The notes: generated by a model from the letters alone, not told the origin. Positions 25,224-34,266 are shown, counted from the stretch's first letter. The stretch is 64,000 nucleotides of DNA from Jeotgalibaca sp052266715 (GCA_052266715.1 JBQPRB010000002.1); one strand, 5' to 3'. Numbers and translations: made by a program.

Positions 25224-26582
25224 ATGCTGAAAAAAGTTTTGATAGCAAATCGCGGTGAAATTGCCGTTCGAATTATACGGGCATGCCATGAAATGGGAAT
25301 CCAGACGGTTGCTGTCTATTCTGAAGCAGATCGTGAGGCTTTGCATACACAACTGGCTACTGAAGCAATTTGTATTGGTCCTGCACGGGCGTCCGAGTCA
25401 TACCTTGATATGACAAGTATTTTAAGCGCTGCTGTCGTTACCGGCGCACAAGCTATTCACCCAGGATTTGGCTTTTTATCAGAAAACAGTATCTTCGCAA
25501 CGATGTGTGAAGAAATGAATATTGTTTTTATTGGTCCAAAAGCTGAGACTATCGACTTGATGGGGAATAAGTCTAATGCGCGCAATGCCATGATGGAAGC
25601 AAAAGTTCCAGTCATTCCTGGAAGTAAAGGATATATTAAAACCGTTGAAGAGGCAGAAATAAAAGCTAATGAGCTAGGCTATCCGGTTATCTTAAAAGCT
25701 GCCGCTGGTGGCGGTGGGAAAGGCATGCGGAAAATTTCTCAAGCATCTGAATTGGCAACCCTTTTCAGCCAAGCGAAAGCTGAAGCAAAAGCTGCTTTTG
25801 GTGATGACCGTATGTATCTCGAAAAAATAATCAGCCCAGCACGGCATATTGAAGTACAAATACTGGCAGATGAGTTCGGTAACGTCATTCATTTAGGCGA
25901 ACGGGACTGTTCTTTACAAAGAAACCATCAAAAAGTATTGGAAGAATCTCCTTCCACTTATATTTCGGAAAAAACCCGAGCGGAAATGGGAGAGACTGCC
26001 GTTCGCGCAGCTAAATATGTTGATTATCGCAATGCCGGTACCATTGAATTTTTGGTAGACACAGACGAGAATTTTTACTTTATGGAAATGAATACACGTA
26101 TTCAGGTGGAACACCCTGTAACTGAAATGGCTACAGGAATAGATATTGTAAAAGAGCAATTAAGAATCGCTAGTAGACTGCCACTTAGTATCAAGCAAGA
26201 AGATGTTCAAATTACTGGTCATACCATCGAATGTCGCATTAATGCTGAAAATCCTGCATTAGGTTTCCGTCCTTCATCCGGTACAGTAGAATATTTGTAT
26301 TTACCAAGTGGCGGAAATGGATTACGTGTTGAGAGTGCCATGTATGGCGGATATACAATCCCTCCATTTTATGACTCTATGGTTGCGAAAATCATTACCA
26401 AAGGTGAAAATCGTGAAGAAGCTATTGCCAAAATGAAACGTGCTCTTCATGAACTCGTCATCGAGGGTGTGGACACAAACCGTGAATTCCAGCAAGCTAT
26501 CTTAAGTGATGATAACTTCGTGTATGGTAATTTTGATACGGATTATCTACAAACTACGTTTTTACCAAATTGGCAACCATAA
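25224..26582 (+). CDS. accC: Biotin carboxylase subunit of acetyl-CoA carboxylase
   Basis: ATP-grasp enzyme that carboxylates biotin on BCCP. The product has VLIANRGEIAVRIIRACHEM at the start, AIHPGFGFLSEN, the glycine-rich lid KAAAGGGGKGMRKI, ERDCSLQRNHQKVLEE, FYFMEMNTRIQVEHPVTE and ECRINAENP. 452 residues. It begins three bases after fabZ. Confidence 0.98.
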   Translation: MLKKVLIANRGEIAVRIIRACHEMGIQTVAVYSEADREALHTQLATEAICIGPARASESYLDMTSILSAAVVTGAQAIHPGFGFLSENSIFATMCEEMNIVFIGPKAETIDLMGNKSNARNAMMEAKVPVIPGSKGYIKTVEEAEIKANELGYPVILKAAAGGGGKGMRKISQASELATLFSQAKAEAKAAFGDDRMYLEKIISPARHIEVQILADEFGNVIHLGERDCSLQRNHQKVLEESPSTYISEKTRAEMGETAVRAAKYVDYRNAGTIEFLVDTDENFYFMEMNTRIQVEHPVTEMATGIDIVKEQLRIASRLPLSIKQEDVQITGHTIECRINAENPALGFRPSSGTVEYLYLPSGGNGLRVESAMYGGYTIPPFYDSMVAKIITKGENREEAIAKMKRALHELVIEGVDTNREFQQAILSDDNFVYGNFDTDYLQTTFLPNWQP

Positions 26583-26607
26583 ATAATAGAAGGTAAGAGG
26601 TGAGGAA

Positions 26608-27483
26608 ATGAAACTATTTCGTAAACGTCCATATATACCTTTGGGACCTTCCTCAACCCAAGAAGAAGCAAACCAAAAACCAATTGTCCCGGAAGGCCTT
26701 TGGAAAAAATGTCCGAATTGCAGTAAGACGATTTATAGTAAAGATTTAGGGGCAGATAAAATGTGCCCGCATTGTCATTACAATTTCCGTATCCCTGCTT
26801 CGGAACGTATTGACTTGATAGTTGATGAAAAATCTTTTGAAGAATGGTACCAAGAGATGCCAACTGTAAATCCATTGAACTTTCCGGGTTACGATGATAA
26901 ATTAGCAAAAACAAAAGAAAGTACTGGCACTAAAGAAGCTGTTATAGTAGGGAAAGCCAAGATTAAAGGCAATGACACAGTCCTATGTGTTATGGATTCA
27001 ACCTTTTTTATGGGCAGTATGGGGACGGTTGTAGGTGAAAAACTGACGCGAGCGATTGAACAAGCTATTGCATTACAACTGCCTCTTATTATATTTACAG
27101 CTTCTGGTGGTGCTAGAATGCAAGAAGGGATCATGTCCCTTATGCAAATGGCAAAAGTTAGTGTGGCGGTATCGAACTTGCAAAAAGCAGGTTTACCGTA
27201 CTTCACTGTTTTAACTGATCCAACTACCGGTGGAGTTACTGCCAGTTTTGCGATGCAAGGAGATATTATTCTTGCAGAACCAGGAGCTACAATAGGTTTT
27301 GCTGGCAAGCGGGTTATTGAGCAGACAATCAAAGCGACTGTTCCTGAAGGTTTTCAAACTGCAGAACATCTACTTAAAAAAGGTTTTATTGATCATATTA
27401 TCCCAAGAAAACAGTTACGCGATAAGCTGGGATTTTTATTAGAGTTGCATTGCCCGCAGAAAGTGAGGGTTATGCATGAGTAA
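26608..27483 (+). CDS. accD: Acetyl-CoA carboxylase carboxyltransferase subunit beta
   Basis: Beta subunit of the carboxyltransferase. A four-cysteine zinc ribbon (Cys35, 38, 53 and 56, CPNCSKTIYS and MCPHCHYNF) precedes the crotonase-fold domain with ASGGARMQEGIMSLMQMAK, DPTTGGVTASFAMQGD and GFAGKRVIEQT. 291 residues. Its last codons overlap accA. Confidence 0.97.
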   Translation: MKLFRKRPYIPLGPSSTQEEANQKPIVPEGLWKKCPNCSKTIYSKDLGADKMCPHCHYNFRIPASERIDLIVDEKSFEEWYQEMPTVNPLNFPGYDDKLAKTKESTGTKEAVIVGKAKIKGNDTVLCVMDSTFFMGSMGTVVGEKLTRAIEQAIALQLPLIIFTASGGARMQEGIMSLMQMAKVSVAVSNLQKAGLPYFTVLTDPTTGGVTASFAMQGDIILAEPGATIGFAGKRVIEQTIKATVPEGFQTAEHLLKKGFIDHIIPRKQLRDKLGFLLELHCPQKVRVMHE

Positions 27484-28264
27484 ACGAGATGCTAATGAAA
27501 TTGTAGAAAACGCACGGAGTATGGAGCGTTTAACTACCCAAGAACTAGCAGAAGGTATTTTCACCGATTTTTTTGAACTCCATGGTGATCGTAAATATGG
27601 GGATGATTCCGCTATTATCGGTGGTATCGCTACTCTAAACGGTATGCCCGTAACGGTTATCGGCACTCAAAAAGGCCGAGATTTAAAGGAAAATATCCAT
27701 CGCAATTTTGGCTCTCCTAATCCTGAAGGTTACCGTAAATCAATCCGTTTGATGAAACAAGCTGAGCGCTTCAATCGTCCGGTTATCACTTTTATCAATA
27801 CTTCTGGAGCGTATTGTGATATTGATTCTGAAGATAGAGGTATTGGAGAAGCGATAGCGGAAAGTCTATTGGTTATGTCACAGTTAAGCGTTCCTATCTT
27901 ATCCATTTTTATTGGTGAAGGTGGAAGCGGCGGCGCTTTGGCATTGGGAATGGGTAATAAAGTATGGATGATGGAGAATACGATGTATTCAGTGCTCTCG
28001 CCAGAAGGTTTTGCGTCAATCTTATGGAAAGATGCATCACGGTCAAAAGAAGCAGCAGAAATCATGAAATTAACGCCAGACGATTTGTTGGAATTAACCG
28101 TTGTTGACAAAGTCATTTCGGAGACAAGACGTAAAGTTAAATTGACTAAATTCGAATTAATGAATCGTTTGCGTGAAGAGATAGAAGAAGGGTTGAAGGA
28201 AATGATGACCTGGGATGCAGAGTATGTTATCCAACAGCGTCAAGAGCGTTTCCGACAGTTCTAA
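27476..28264 (+). CDS. accA: Acetyl-CoA carboxylase carboxyltransferase subunit alpha
   Basis: Alpha subunit forming the carboxyltransferase with AccD. Contains FFELHGDRKYGDDSAIIGG, IGTQKGRDLKEN, FGSPNPEGYRKS, FINTSGAYCDIDSEDRG, IFIGEGGSGGALALG and YSVLSPEGFASILWKD. Length 262 is typical of the short Gram-positive form. Final gene of the operon; overlaps accD by eight bases. Confidence 0.97.
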   Translation: MSKRDANEIVENARSMERLTTQELAEGIFTDFFELHGDRKYGDDSAIIGGIATLNGMPVTVIGTQKGRDLKENIHRNFGSPNPEGYRKSIRLMKQAERFNRPVITFINTSGAYCDIDSEDRGIGEAIAESLLVMSQLSVPILSIFIGEGGSGGALALGMGNKVWMMENTMYSVLSPEGFASILWKDASRSKEAAEIMKLTPDDLLELTVVDKVISETRRKVKLTKFELMNRLREEIEEGLKEMMTWDAEYVIQQRQERFRQF

Positions 28265-28267
28265 AAA

Positions 28268-28307
28268 GAAAGTTTACCAATTCATTGCGATTGGTAAGCT
28301 TTTTTTG
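28268..28307 (+). terminator. Terminator of the fab-acc operon
   Basis: A stem of TTACCAAT and ATTGGTAA, extended by AAAG/CTTT, is followed by TTTTTTT. Confidence 0.9.
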
Positions 28308-28342
28308 TTATGATTTGTTTGATATTCGAAAGGAGGGCGTAT

Positions 28343-29269
28343 ATGGATTCTTTTCCGTTCCCCAATAACTTTGAAGCGTATTTTCAAAAAGCAATGAATG
28401 AAATGGTAAATGGGAATTTTGAACAAACCATTATCTATATTAAAAAAGCACTAGACATCCAGATGGATGAGGAATTATTTAATGTCTGTTTAACGTTATT
28501 AAAAGATTTAAACCGTCTGGAGGAAGGTTTAGAGCTGATCAAACAACACAAAGCCTATTTATATGAATCTATTCGGGTTGAAAAAAATGATTTGATTTTT
28601 ATTACTTTATTAATAGAAAGTGGAAGACTATCTGAAGCAAAAAAACAAATTAATCAACGATGGGCAAACTTTAAAAATAACCCAGATTACGCGCATATAC
28701 AAAACATATTAGAGCAGTATCTTAATCAAGTTGAAACCAAGCAATTGCAGCAAAAGGAAGAAGGAATCGATAAGGTTCTAACGGAAAGCAAATCAATAAT
28801 AAATAAACCTTATTATCTCCAGATGAATTTCGTTAAATCCATTCAAGTGTTATCAGACCAAGATATTTTGATAGCCACGAATGAATTATTGCGGAATCAA
28901 TCCGTCCACCCCCTTATTAAAACAGAAGTTCTATCACTCTTAGTAGATAGGGGAATGACAGGTTCAATCGAATTGTATAAAGAAGGAGTGAAACAATCAG
29001 TAAAGTTGGCACAGCTTAAGCAGCCCAATGAAACTCCGTTTTATTTAGAAGGTATTTATTACATCGAGGGTCAGACTTTTAGAGATGAAATGGAAAAACA
29101 ACGCCTTCAGGAAAATTTCTTCTTACATGTTCTGTATTATTACCCCTTTGAAACAGATATTTTCGGAAATCCGGATGCCTGGTTTACCGCTGTACGCTTT
29201 CCGGTAAAAAATTCCCGAGTGAGTGATTACGTGGAGAGGGCTGAAAAAGGTCTAGATTTATTGACGTAA
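28343..29269 (+). CDS. Tetratricopeptide-like repeat protein of unknown function
   Basis: A 308-residue, mostly helical soluble protein. Residues about 10-75 contain TPR-like helices (AYFQKAMNEMVNGNFEQTII, then YIKKALDIQMDEELF), with more helical repeats to about residue 130. The C-terminal half is not recognisable beyond DUF-type resemblance to TPR proteins in Lactobacillales. No signal peptide or membrane helix. ATG 28343 follows AAAGGAGGG. It may scaffold protein contacts; no function is assigned. Confidence 0.7.
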   Translation: MDSFPFPNNFEAYFQKAMNEMVNGNFEQTIIYIKKALDIQMDEELFNVCLTLLKDLNRLEEGLELIKQHKAYLYESIRVEKNDLIFITLLIESGRLSEAKKQINQRWANFKNNPDYAHIQNILEQYLNQVETKQLQQKEEGIDKVLTESKSIINKPYYLQMNFVKSIQVLSDQDILIATNELLRNQSVHPLIKTEVLSLLVDRGMTGSIELYKEGVKQSVKLAQLKQPNETPFYLEGIYYIEGQTFRDEMEKQRLQENFFLHVLYYYPFETDIFGNPDAWFTAVRFPVKNSRVSDYVERAEKGLDLLT

Positions 29270-29289
29270 AAGCGTTTCCAGACTATAAT
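29261..29289 (+). promoter_or_regulatory. Promoter of the cold-shock gene
   Basis: TTGACG (29261-29266), a 17-bp spacer and TATAAT (29284-29289). The -35 overlaps the last codons of the TPR gene. Confidence 0.85.
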
Positions 29290-29336
29290 AAAATATATGG
29301 TGGCTTTGTGGTTTTCAAAATGAAGGAGGATCTCTC

Positions 29337-29585
29337 ATGACTAATGGAATCGTTAAATGGTTTAGTAACGAAAAAGGATATGGTTTTATCGAGAGGTTGG
29401 ATACTCAGGAAGATGTCTTCGTCCATTTTACCGGCATTAATCATGAAGGCTTTAAAACACTTAGTGAAGGGCAACTCGTAACCTTCAAAATAGCTGAAGG
29501 AGCACGCGGTCCTCAAGCGACTGATGTATATGTTAATGAGGATGAAAGGCCAGAATTAGAGGAAGATTCCACGAATTATGATTAG
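29337..29585 (+). CDS. Cold-shock domain protein
   Basis: OB-fold RNA/DNA chaperone of 82 residues. GIVKWFSNEKGYGFIER contains RNP1 and DVFVHFTGIN contains RNP2. After about residue 67 there is an acidic tail (VNEDERPELEEDSTNYD), longer than in CspA-type proteins of about 66 residues. It has its own promoter and AAGGAGG site. Its 3-prime end overlaps the next gene by eight bases. Confidence 0.94.
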   Translation: MTNGIVKWFSNEKGYGFIERLDTQEDVFVHFTGINHEGFKTLSEGQLVTFKIAEGARGPQATDVYVNEDERPELEEDSTNYD

Positions 29586-29967
29586 AATGTATATTGATGG
29601 GTCTGCAAATCCCAAAAAGAAAATATCTGGGATGGGCATTGTCATAATTGAATCAGGCAAACAGGTGCAATTAAGCGAAAAGTTGGAGACATACTTTGAT
29701 AATCACGAAGCGGAGTTTATTGCACTCCAGTATGCGTTAGATTACTTATTAAGTATAAAAAAACAAAATGAGGTTATTTTCTGTCATTCAGACAGCAAGA
29801 TGTTGGTGGACGCAATAGAAAAGAAATATAGTCGAAAAGAGAGTCATGTTCGACACCTTAGTGAAATTCTTCGTACTTTAAAACAATTTCCCCAATTTTA
29901 CTTGAAATGGGTACCCGAAAAGGAAAATAAGGGGGCCGATAGACTGGCACGAAATGCGCTTAAATAG
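29578..29967 (+). CDS. RNase H-fold protein (RNase HI/YpeP-like)
   Basis: A 129-residue protein with the RNase H fold. Candidate catalytic acids: Asp in MYIDGSANPKK, Glu in NHEAEFIALQYAL, Asp in CHSDSKMLVDA and Asp in NKGADRLARNA, so all four positions appear kept. Bacillus YpeP/YpdQ-type homologues are annotated as RNase HI-like, with weak or undetermined activity. It is translated by coupling from the cold-shock gene. Confidence 0.85.
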   Translation: MIRMYIDGSANPKKKISGMGIVIIESGKQVQLSEKLETYFDNHEAEFIALQYALDYLLSIKKQNEVIFCHSDSKMLVDAIEKKYSRKESHVRHLSEILRTLKQFPQFYLKWVPEKENKGADRLARNALK

Positions 29968-30005
29968 CTTCTTGCTCGAATTGTTAGAGGAAGATTAAAA
30001 AGGTG

Positions 30006-30034
30006 TTGACATCCTAACCATAGTCTAATATAAT
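30006..30034 (+). promoter_or_regulatory. Promoter of the arginine cassette
   Basis: TTGACA (30006-30011), 17-bp spacer, TATAAT (30029-30034): perfect consensus. No second promoter is obvious between the two T-boxes. Confidence 0.92.
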
Positions 30035-30040
30035 AATTTC

Positions 30041-30312
30041 ATTGTTACATTCTAATATTGAAAAAATCAATGATAGAGAGAGTAAATTGGATTGTTTTAT
30101 TTCAGCGAGTCAGGGTAGAGTGGAAGCCTGTCAATAAAAAACCAATTGAAACGCACTTTATCGATGAAGAGGTGAACCTAAGTAGCTTCTTCCGCAGATC
30201 ATGCGTTATTACAATGAGGTGGATATGCCATGAGCATGTCAACTAGAGTGGTACCGCGGATTCAACCTATATATGAACCCGTCTCTTGCGATTAGCGAGG
30301 GACGGGTTTTTT
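30041..30312 (+). ncRNA. T-box riboswitch 1, tRNA-Arg specific, upstream of argB
   Basis: A full T-box leader. Stem I has AGTA, then AATTGG, an apical region with AGCGAG, the pairing CCAATT, GAA, and the specifier CGC (30152-30154) followed by A. The T-box AGAGTGGTACCGCGG is at 30246-30260. A terminator stem AACCCGTC/GACGGGTT is followed by TTTTTT (to 30312). The CGC specifier is an Arg codon, which fits the downstream genes. Readthrough should require uncharged tRNA-Arg. Confidence 0.92.
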
Positions 30313-30319
30313 GTGTTCA

Positions 30320-30571
30320 AATTAATAAGGAAGTCGATGAAAAAGAGAGTAATTTGTCCGAGTATTTTCAGCGAGATAAGGGTGGTGGGAGCTTATCAAT
30401 CAAGGGCAGATGAACCGCACTTTGGAGACATGTTGGTGAACATTACAGTAGCCAACGACGCATGCTGAGCGATAAAGCAGGTTGAGGGGACAGATGACGA
30501 TCCATCTGTCAAAAAGAGTGGTACCGCGGGAAAAGCCCGTCTCTATTTAATAATAGAGATGGGCTTTTTTT
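30320..30571 (+). ncRNA. T-box riboswitch 2, tRNA-Arg specific, upstream of argB
   Basis: Second complete T-box directly after the first. It has AGTA, AGCGAG, GAA, spacer C, and the specifier CGC (30416-30418) followed by A. A GACAGATG/CATCTGTC stem precedes the T-box GAGTGGTACCGCGG (30516-30529). The terminator is AAAAGCCCGTCTCTAT against ATAGAGATGGGCTTTT with a T-run. Both leaders use the same specifier. Confidence 0.92.
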
Positions 30572-30592
30572 ATACTTTTAAGGAGGGAAAAC

Positions 30593-31477
30593 ATGATTAT
30601 TACCGCAGATGAAAGAGCAGAAATTTTACTGGACAGTTTGAGCTATATCAAAAAATTCCATAACAAAATAGTCGTAATCAAATATGGCGGGAATGCGATG
30701 TTAAACGATGAACTGAAGGCTTCGGTCATTAAGGACCTTGTTTTATTGAAATACATCGGCATGAATCCGGTCATTGTCCACGGAGGAGGGCCTGAAATTA
30801 CCCATTACATGGAATTGAAAGGAATCGAGACGACATTTATCGATGGCTTGCGTGTGACGACACCGGAAACGATGAAAATTGCCGAGATGGTCTTGACGGG
30901 CAGTATTTCACCGGAAATTACAGCTTTGTTCAATCAGAATGGTGTACCGAGCATCAGCATGAGCGGCAAAGACGGCAAATCCATTATTGCCGAACAAAGA
31001 TGCCCCGAACTGGGTTTGGTGGGAAAAGTAACCCAAGTCAACACCCAATATATTACTAACCTAATCAATGAGGGCTATGTTCCGGTGATATCGCCCATTG
31101 CCTACGGTGAAGATGGCAGCAGCCTGAATGTAAATTCAGATGAAGTTGCTAAACACTTGGCTACGGCGCTTGCAGCGGACAAGCTTATCCTGCTTACAGA
31201 TGTGGATGGCGTGCTTGCCGAACCTGGCGATAGCCAATCACTTATGTCCCGCTTGACGCCTAAACAAATTAGAGAGGGAATCGATACACGGACTATCACA
31301 GGTGGAATGATTCCCAAAATGGAATGTTGCCTTGGGGCAATTTCAGGGGGAGTTAAACGCTGCCACATCATTAACGGCACTATCCCGCATGCGATCCTGT
31401 TGGAATTGTTCACGAAAGAAGGAATTGGAACCATGATTACGAACGAGGGGGATACCTATGAAGACGCAAATTGCTGA
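30593..31477 (+). CDS. argB: Acetylglutamate kinase
   Basis: Second step of arginine synthesis: phosphorylates N-acetylglutamate. Motifs: VVIKYGGNAMLNDELK, VIVHGGGPEITHYM, FIDGLRVTTPETM, YVPVISPIAYGEDGS, NSDEVAKHLATALAADKLILLTDVDGV and TGGMIPKMECC. 294 residues; AAGGAGGG ahead. First gene of the cassette; overlaps argD. Confidence 0.96.
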   Translation: MIITADERAEILLDSLSYIKKFHNKIVVIKYGGNAMLNDELKASVIKDLVLLKYIGMNPVIVHGGGPEITHYMELKGIETTFIDGLRVTTPETMKIAEMVLTGSISPEITALFNQNGVPSISMSGKDGKSIIAEQRCPELGLVGKVTQVNTQYITNLINEGYVPVISPIAYGEDGSSLNVNSDEVAKHLATALAADKLILLTDVDGVLAEPGDSQSLMSRLTPKQIREGIDTRTITGGMIPKMECCLGAISGGVKRCHIINGTIPHAILLELFTKEGIGTMITNEGDTYEDANC

Positions 31478-32672
31478 GAAATCGATAATTGAAAAAAGTG
31501 AAACCTACCTGATGGGAACCTACGGACGCTTCCCGGTTGTTTTTGTGGATGGGTTTGATTCTACCTTGATCGATAAGGATGGCCGCAAATATACCGACTT
31601 TTTGTCCGGAATTGCTGTAACCAATCTTGGCTACAGTAACGAAAAGGTAAAAGCAGTCATGTTAAACCAGGTCAATACCATCATTCACACTTCCAATAAC
31701 TTTCATATTGAATCGCAGGGAGAGCTGGGAGAACTGTTGTGCAACCATTCTTTTGCAGCAAAAGTTTTCTTCGGTAACTCGGGTGCGGAGGCCAACGAAG
31801 GTGCAATCAAATTAGCGCGTAAGCGGGCTTATTTGAAATACGGGGAGCAAAAAAACGAAATCGTGGCGATGAAGGGATCTTTCCATGGACGAACGCTAGC
31901 CACCTTGAATATGACGGATAATCCCCTCTACCGGGAAGGTTACGGTCCCCACCCAGCCGGTTTCGTTTTTACACCGTTCAATGATGTCGAAGCTTTGATA
32001 ACCGCCGTGAATGCGAACACCGCTGCCATCATCTTGGAGCCGTTGCAAGGGGAAGGCGGCATTTATCCAGCGCAAATGAATTTCATGAAAAAAGCACGAG
32101 AACTCGCCGACCAATACGATTGTGCACTGATTTTTGATGAAGTCCAATGCGGTATGGGCAGAACCGGGAAATTATTTGCCCACGAACATTATGGTATCGA
32201 GCCGGACATCATGACACTTGCTAAAGCGCTCGCCAACGGGGTTCCGATTGGGGCAATTCTCGCCAAAGGAGATTTTGCGGAAACATTCAAGCCGGGTGAC
32301 CATGGTACGACATTCGGTGGTAACCATCTGGCTACAGCAGCAGGGAAAGCGACGGTGGAAGAAATAGTGGATAACGATTTGGCTGAAATGGCTGCTCAAA
32401 AAGGCGTCTACCTTAAGGATAAATTGAGCGCTCTGTGTCAGAAATCTACGGTCGTTACAGAGGTGCGGGGATTAGGCTTGTTGGTTGGGATGGAATTGAC
32501 AGTGCCTGGGCAGCCAATTGTTGAAGCCATGTTTGCAAAAGGTTACTTAATCAACTGCACCCAGAAAAATATTCTACGGTTCATGCCACCGTTTACTATC
32601 ACAAAAATGGAAATCGATGCCATGCTTGTCGCTTTGCAAAATGTTTTAGGAAGCGGAGGGATATCGTCTTGA
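31458..32672 (+). CDS. argD: Acetylornithine aminotransferase
   Basis: PLP aminotransferase converting N-acetylglutamate semialdehyde to N-acetylornithine. The class-III signature is LIFDEVQCGMGRTGKLFAHE; the PLP lysine is in MTLAKALANGVPIGAI; GNSGAEANEGAIKLARKRAY and FHGRTLATLNMT are typical. 404 residues. It overlaps argB by 20 bases and the following GNAT gene by four. Confidence 0.95.
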   Translation: MKTQIAEKSIIEKSETYLMGTYGRFPVVFVDGFDSTLIDKDGRKYTDFLSGIAVTNLGYSNEKVKAVMLNQVNTIIHTSNNFHIESQGELGELLCNHSFAAKVFFGNSGAEANEGAIKLARKRAYLKYGEQKNEIVAMKGSFHGRTLATLNMTDNPLYREGYGPHPAGFVFTPFNDVEALITAVNANTAAIILEPLQGEGGIYPAQMNFMKKARELADQYDCALIFDEVQCGMGRTGKLFAHEHYGIEPDIMTLAKALANGVPIGAILAKGDFAETFKPGDHGTTFGGNHLATAAGKATVEEIVDNDLAEMAAQKGVYLKDKLSALCQKSTVVTEVRGLGLLVGMELTVPGQPIVEAMFAKGYLINCTQKNILRFMPPFTITKMEIDAMLVALQNVLGSGGISS

Positions 32673-33205
32673 AAATACGTCGCTCTACTATTTTTGATTT
32701 GCCATGTCTACTGAAGATGTTCGATTATGGTCGAAGATTGCAACGAGAACTGGGTAATCATTATCAATGGCGCAATGGGGAGCCCAGCCAGGCAGCCTTG
32801 GAACAGGATATTCAAGATGGGACTAGCTACGTGTGTGTCATTGATGAGCAAGACCACAGCGTTCTACCAAAGGGAACCATTTTGGCAACGTTCAATTTGT
32901 CCCCGGAAGAGAACAAACTTTTTGAAACACTGGATAATGGCTCCTGGATCAATGACTATCCTTACATTACCATTCAACGGATGTGTACAAACGGCAAAGT
33001 AAAGCGTGCCAGTCAGTTTTGTATGCAATGGATCATTGAACAATACGCAAATGTTCGTATTTATACCCATGAGACCAACAAACCGATGATTCATGTCATC
33101 GAAAAGCACGGTTTTGCCTATTGCGGACGCATCTATCCACCAGATGGTGAACCAAGGTATGCTTACCATTATGTGGCGATTGAAGCTATGAAGGAGGTCA
33201 TGTAG
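32669..33205 (+). CDS. GNAT family N-acetyltransferase inside the arginine cassette
   Basis: A 178-residue GNAT-fold protein. It has the N-terminal DLPCLLKMFDYGRRLQRELG, a QWRNGEPSQAALEQDIQDG block, WINDYPYITIQRMCTN in place of the usual core acetyl-CoA strand, and a C-terminal IRIYTHETNKPMIHVIEKHGF segment like those of small-molecule acetyltransferases. The start is TTG 32669 after GGAGGG, overlapping argD; it also overlaps argC. No argA or argJ is seen in the cassette, so a role as N-acetylglutamate synthase is possible, but the substrate cannot be read from the sequence. Confidence 0.75.
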   Translation: MKIRRSTIFDLPCLLKMFDYGRRLQRELGNHYQWRNGEPSQAALEQDIQDGTSYVCVIDEQDHSVLPKGTILATFNLSPEENKLFETLDNGSWINDYPYITIQRMCTNGKVKRASQFCMQWIIEQYANVRIYTHETNKPMIHVIEKHGFAYCGRIYPPDGEPRYAYHYVAIEAMKEVM

Positions 33206-34251
33206 TGATAAAAATAGGTATATTGGGTGCAAGCGGGTATGCGGGGGCAGAGTTGGTCCGGTTGCTCGTTCAAAGAAACGATGTAGAAATTGTTTTTGTT
33301 CATTCCAACAGTTTTTCCGATGCCCCATTTATACAGCGCTACCCCCACTTGAAAGGGTTGTTTACCGCTGATTTTGCTGCAATGGACTTGGAAAATAATG
33401 ATTACTTCGATGAAATCGATATTCTCTTTTGTGCCTTGCCGCATGCCAAATCCCAAGCAGCTGTTAAAGCCGCCCGGTCTAAAGGGTTGAAAGTAATCGA
33501 CTTGTCGGCTGACTTCCGCCTGAAGGACTCGGCAGTCTATGAAGAATGGTACCAGACGGAACACCATGCCAACGAAGCATTGCAAGAAGCCGTCTACGGT
33601 ATCCCGGAGCTTAATCGCCAGGCCATCAAAGGAGCAGAACTTGTGGCTAATCCCGGTTGTTACCCGACTTCCGTCATTCTGGGAATATACCCCCTTTTGA
33701 AGGAAGGCTACCATCCATGTCAACCGATAATCTCAGACTCCAAATCCGGCATCTCCGGGGCAGGTAGGGGACTTAAAGATGGTAATTTATTCACCCAAGC
33801 AACGGAAACTATCCACCCTTATGCGGTGGGAACCCACCGGCATACCCCTGAAATAGAAGAGCAATTAACAATTATCAGTGGCAACAAAACCCAAGTAATC
33901 TTCGTACCCCATCTGGTTCCGATGCAAAGAGGCATATTGTCGACACTGTATGTGAAGAACGAGCAAGGGTTGAGTGAAGATGAACTTCATTCACTTTATA
34001 AACACCACTTTGAGGGAGAACATTTCATCCGCGTGCTGAAAAAAGGTGATACCCCCACGACCAAGGCAGTCAGCGGATCTAACTATTGTGACATTGGCCT
34101 AGCAATCGATAAACGCACGGATACAATCATTATTATGTCAGCAATCGATAATTTAATAAAAGGAGCAAGTGGGCAGGCAATCCAAAATATGAACCTGATG
34201 TTCGGCCTAGAAGAAACAAAAGGATTGACCCAGGCACCCATTTGGCCTTGA
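33205..34251 (+). CDS. argC: N-acetyl-gamma-glutamyl-phosphate reductase
   Basis: Reduces N-acetylglutamyl phosphate to the semialdehyde. It has the NADP loop GILGASGYAGAELVRLL, the catalytic cysteine in ANPGCYPTSVILG, SGISGAGRG and the conserved histidine in PYAVGTHRHTPEI, plus FVPHLVPMQRGI. 348 residues. GTG 33205 is six bases after AAGGAGGTC. Confidence 0.96.
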   Translation: MIKIGILGASGYAGAELVRLLVQRNDVEIVFVHSNSFSDAPFIQRYPHLKGLFTADFAAMDLENNDYFDEIDILFCALPHAKSQAAVKAARSKGLKVIDLSADFRLKDSAVYEEWYQTEHHANEALQEAVYGIPELNRQAIKGAELVANPGCYPTSVILGIYPLLKEGYHPCQPIISDSKSGISGAGRGLKDGNLFTQATETIHPYAVGTHRHTPEIEEQLTIISGNKTQVIFVPHLVPMQRGILSTLYVKNEQGLSEDELHSLYKHHFEGEHFIRVLKKGDTPTTKAVSGSNYCDIGLAIDKRTDTIIIMSAIDNLIKGASGQAIQNMNLMFGLEETKGLTQAPIWP

Positions 34252-34266
34252 AAAAGGAGAGTATAT

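Noticed and set aside
26889..27332. Minus-strand open frame of 147 codons inside accD
   Set aside because: A shadow of accD; no ribosome binding site and the plus strand encodes a full AccD.
30058..30468. Two short open frames (62 and 60 codons) before argB
   Set aside because: They lie wholly inside the two T-box leaders, whose structure explains the sequence.
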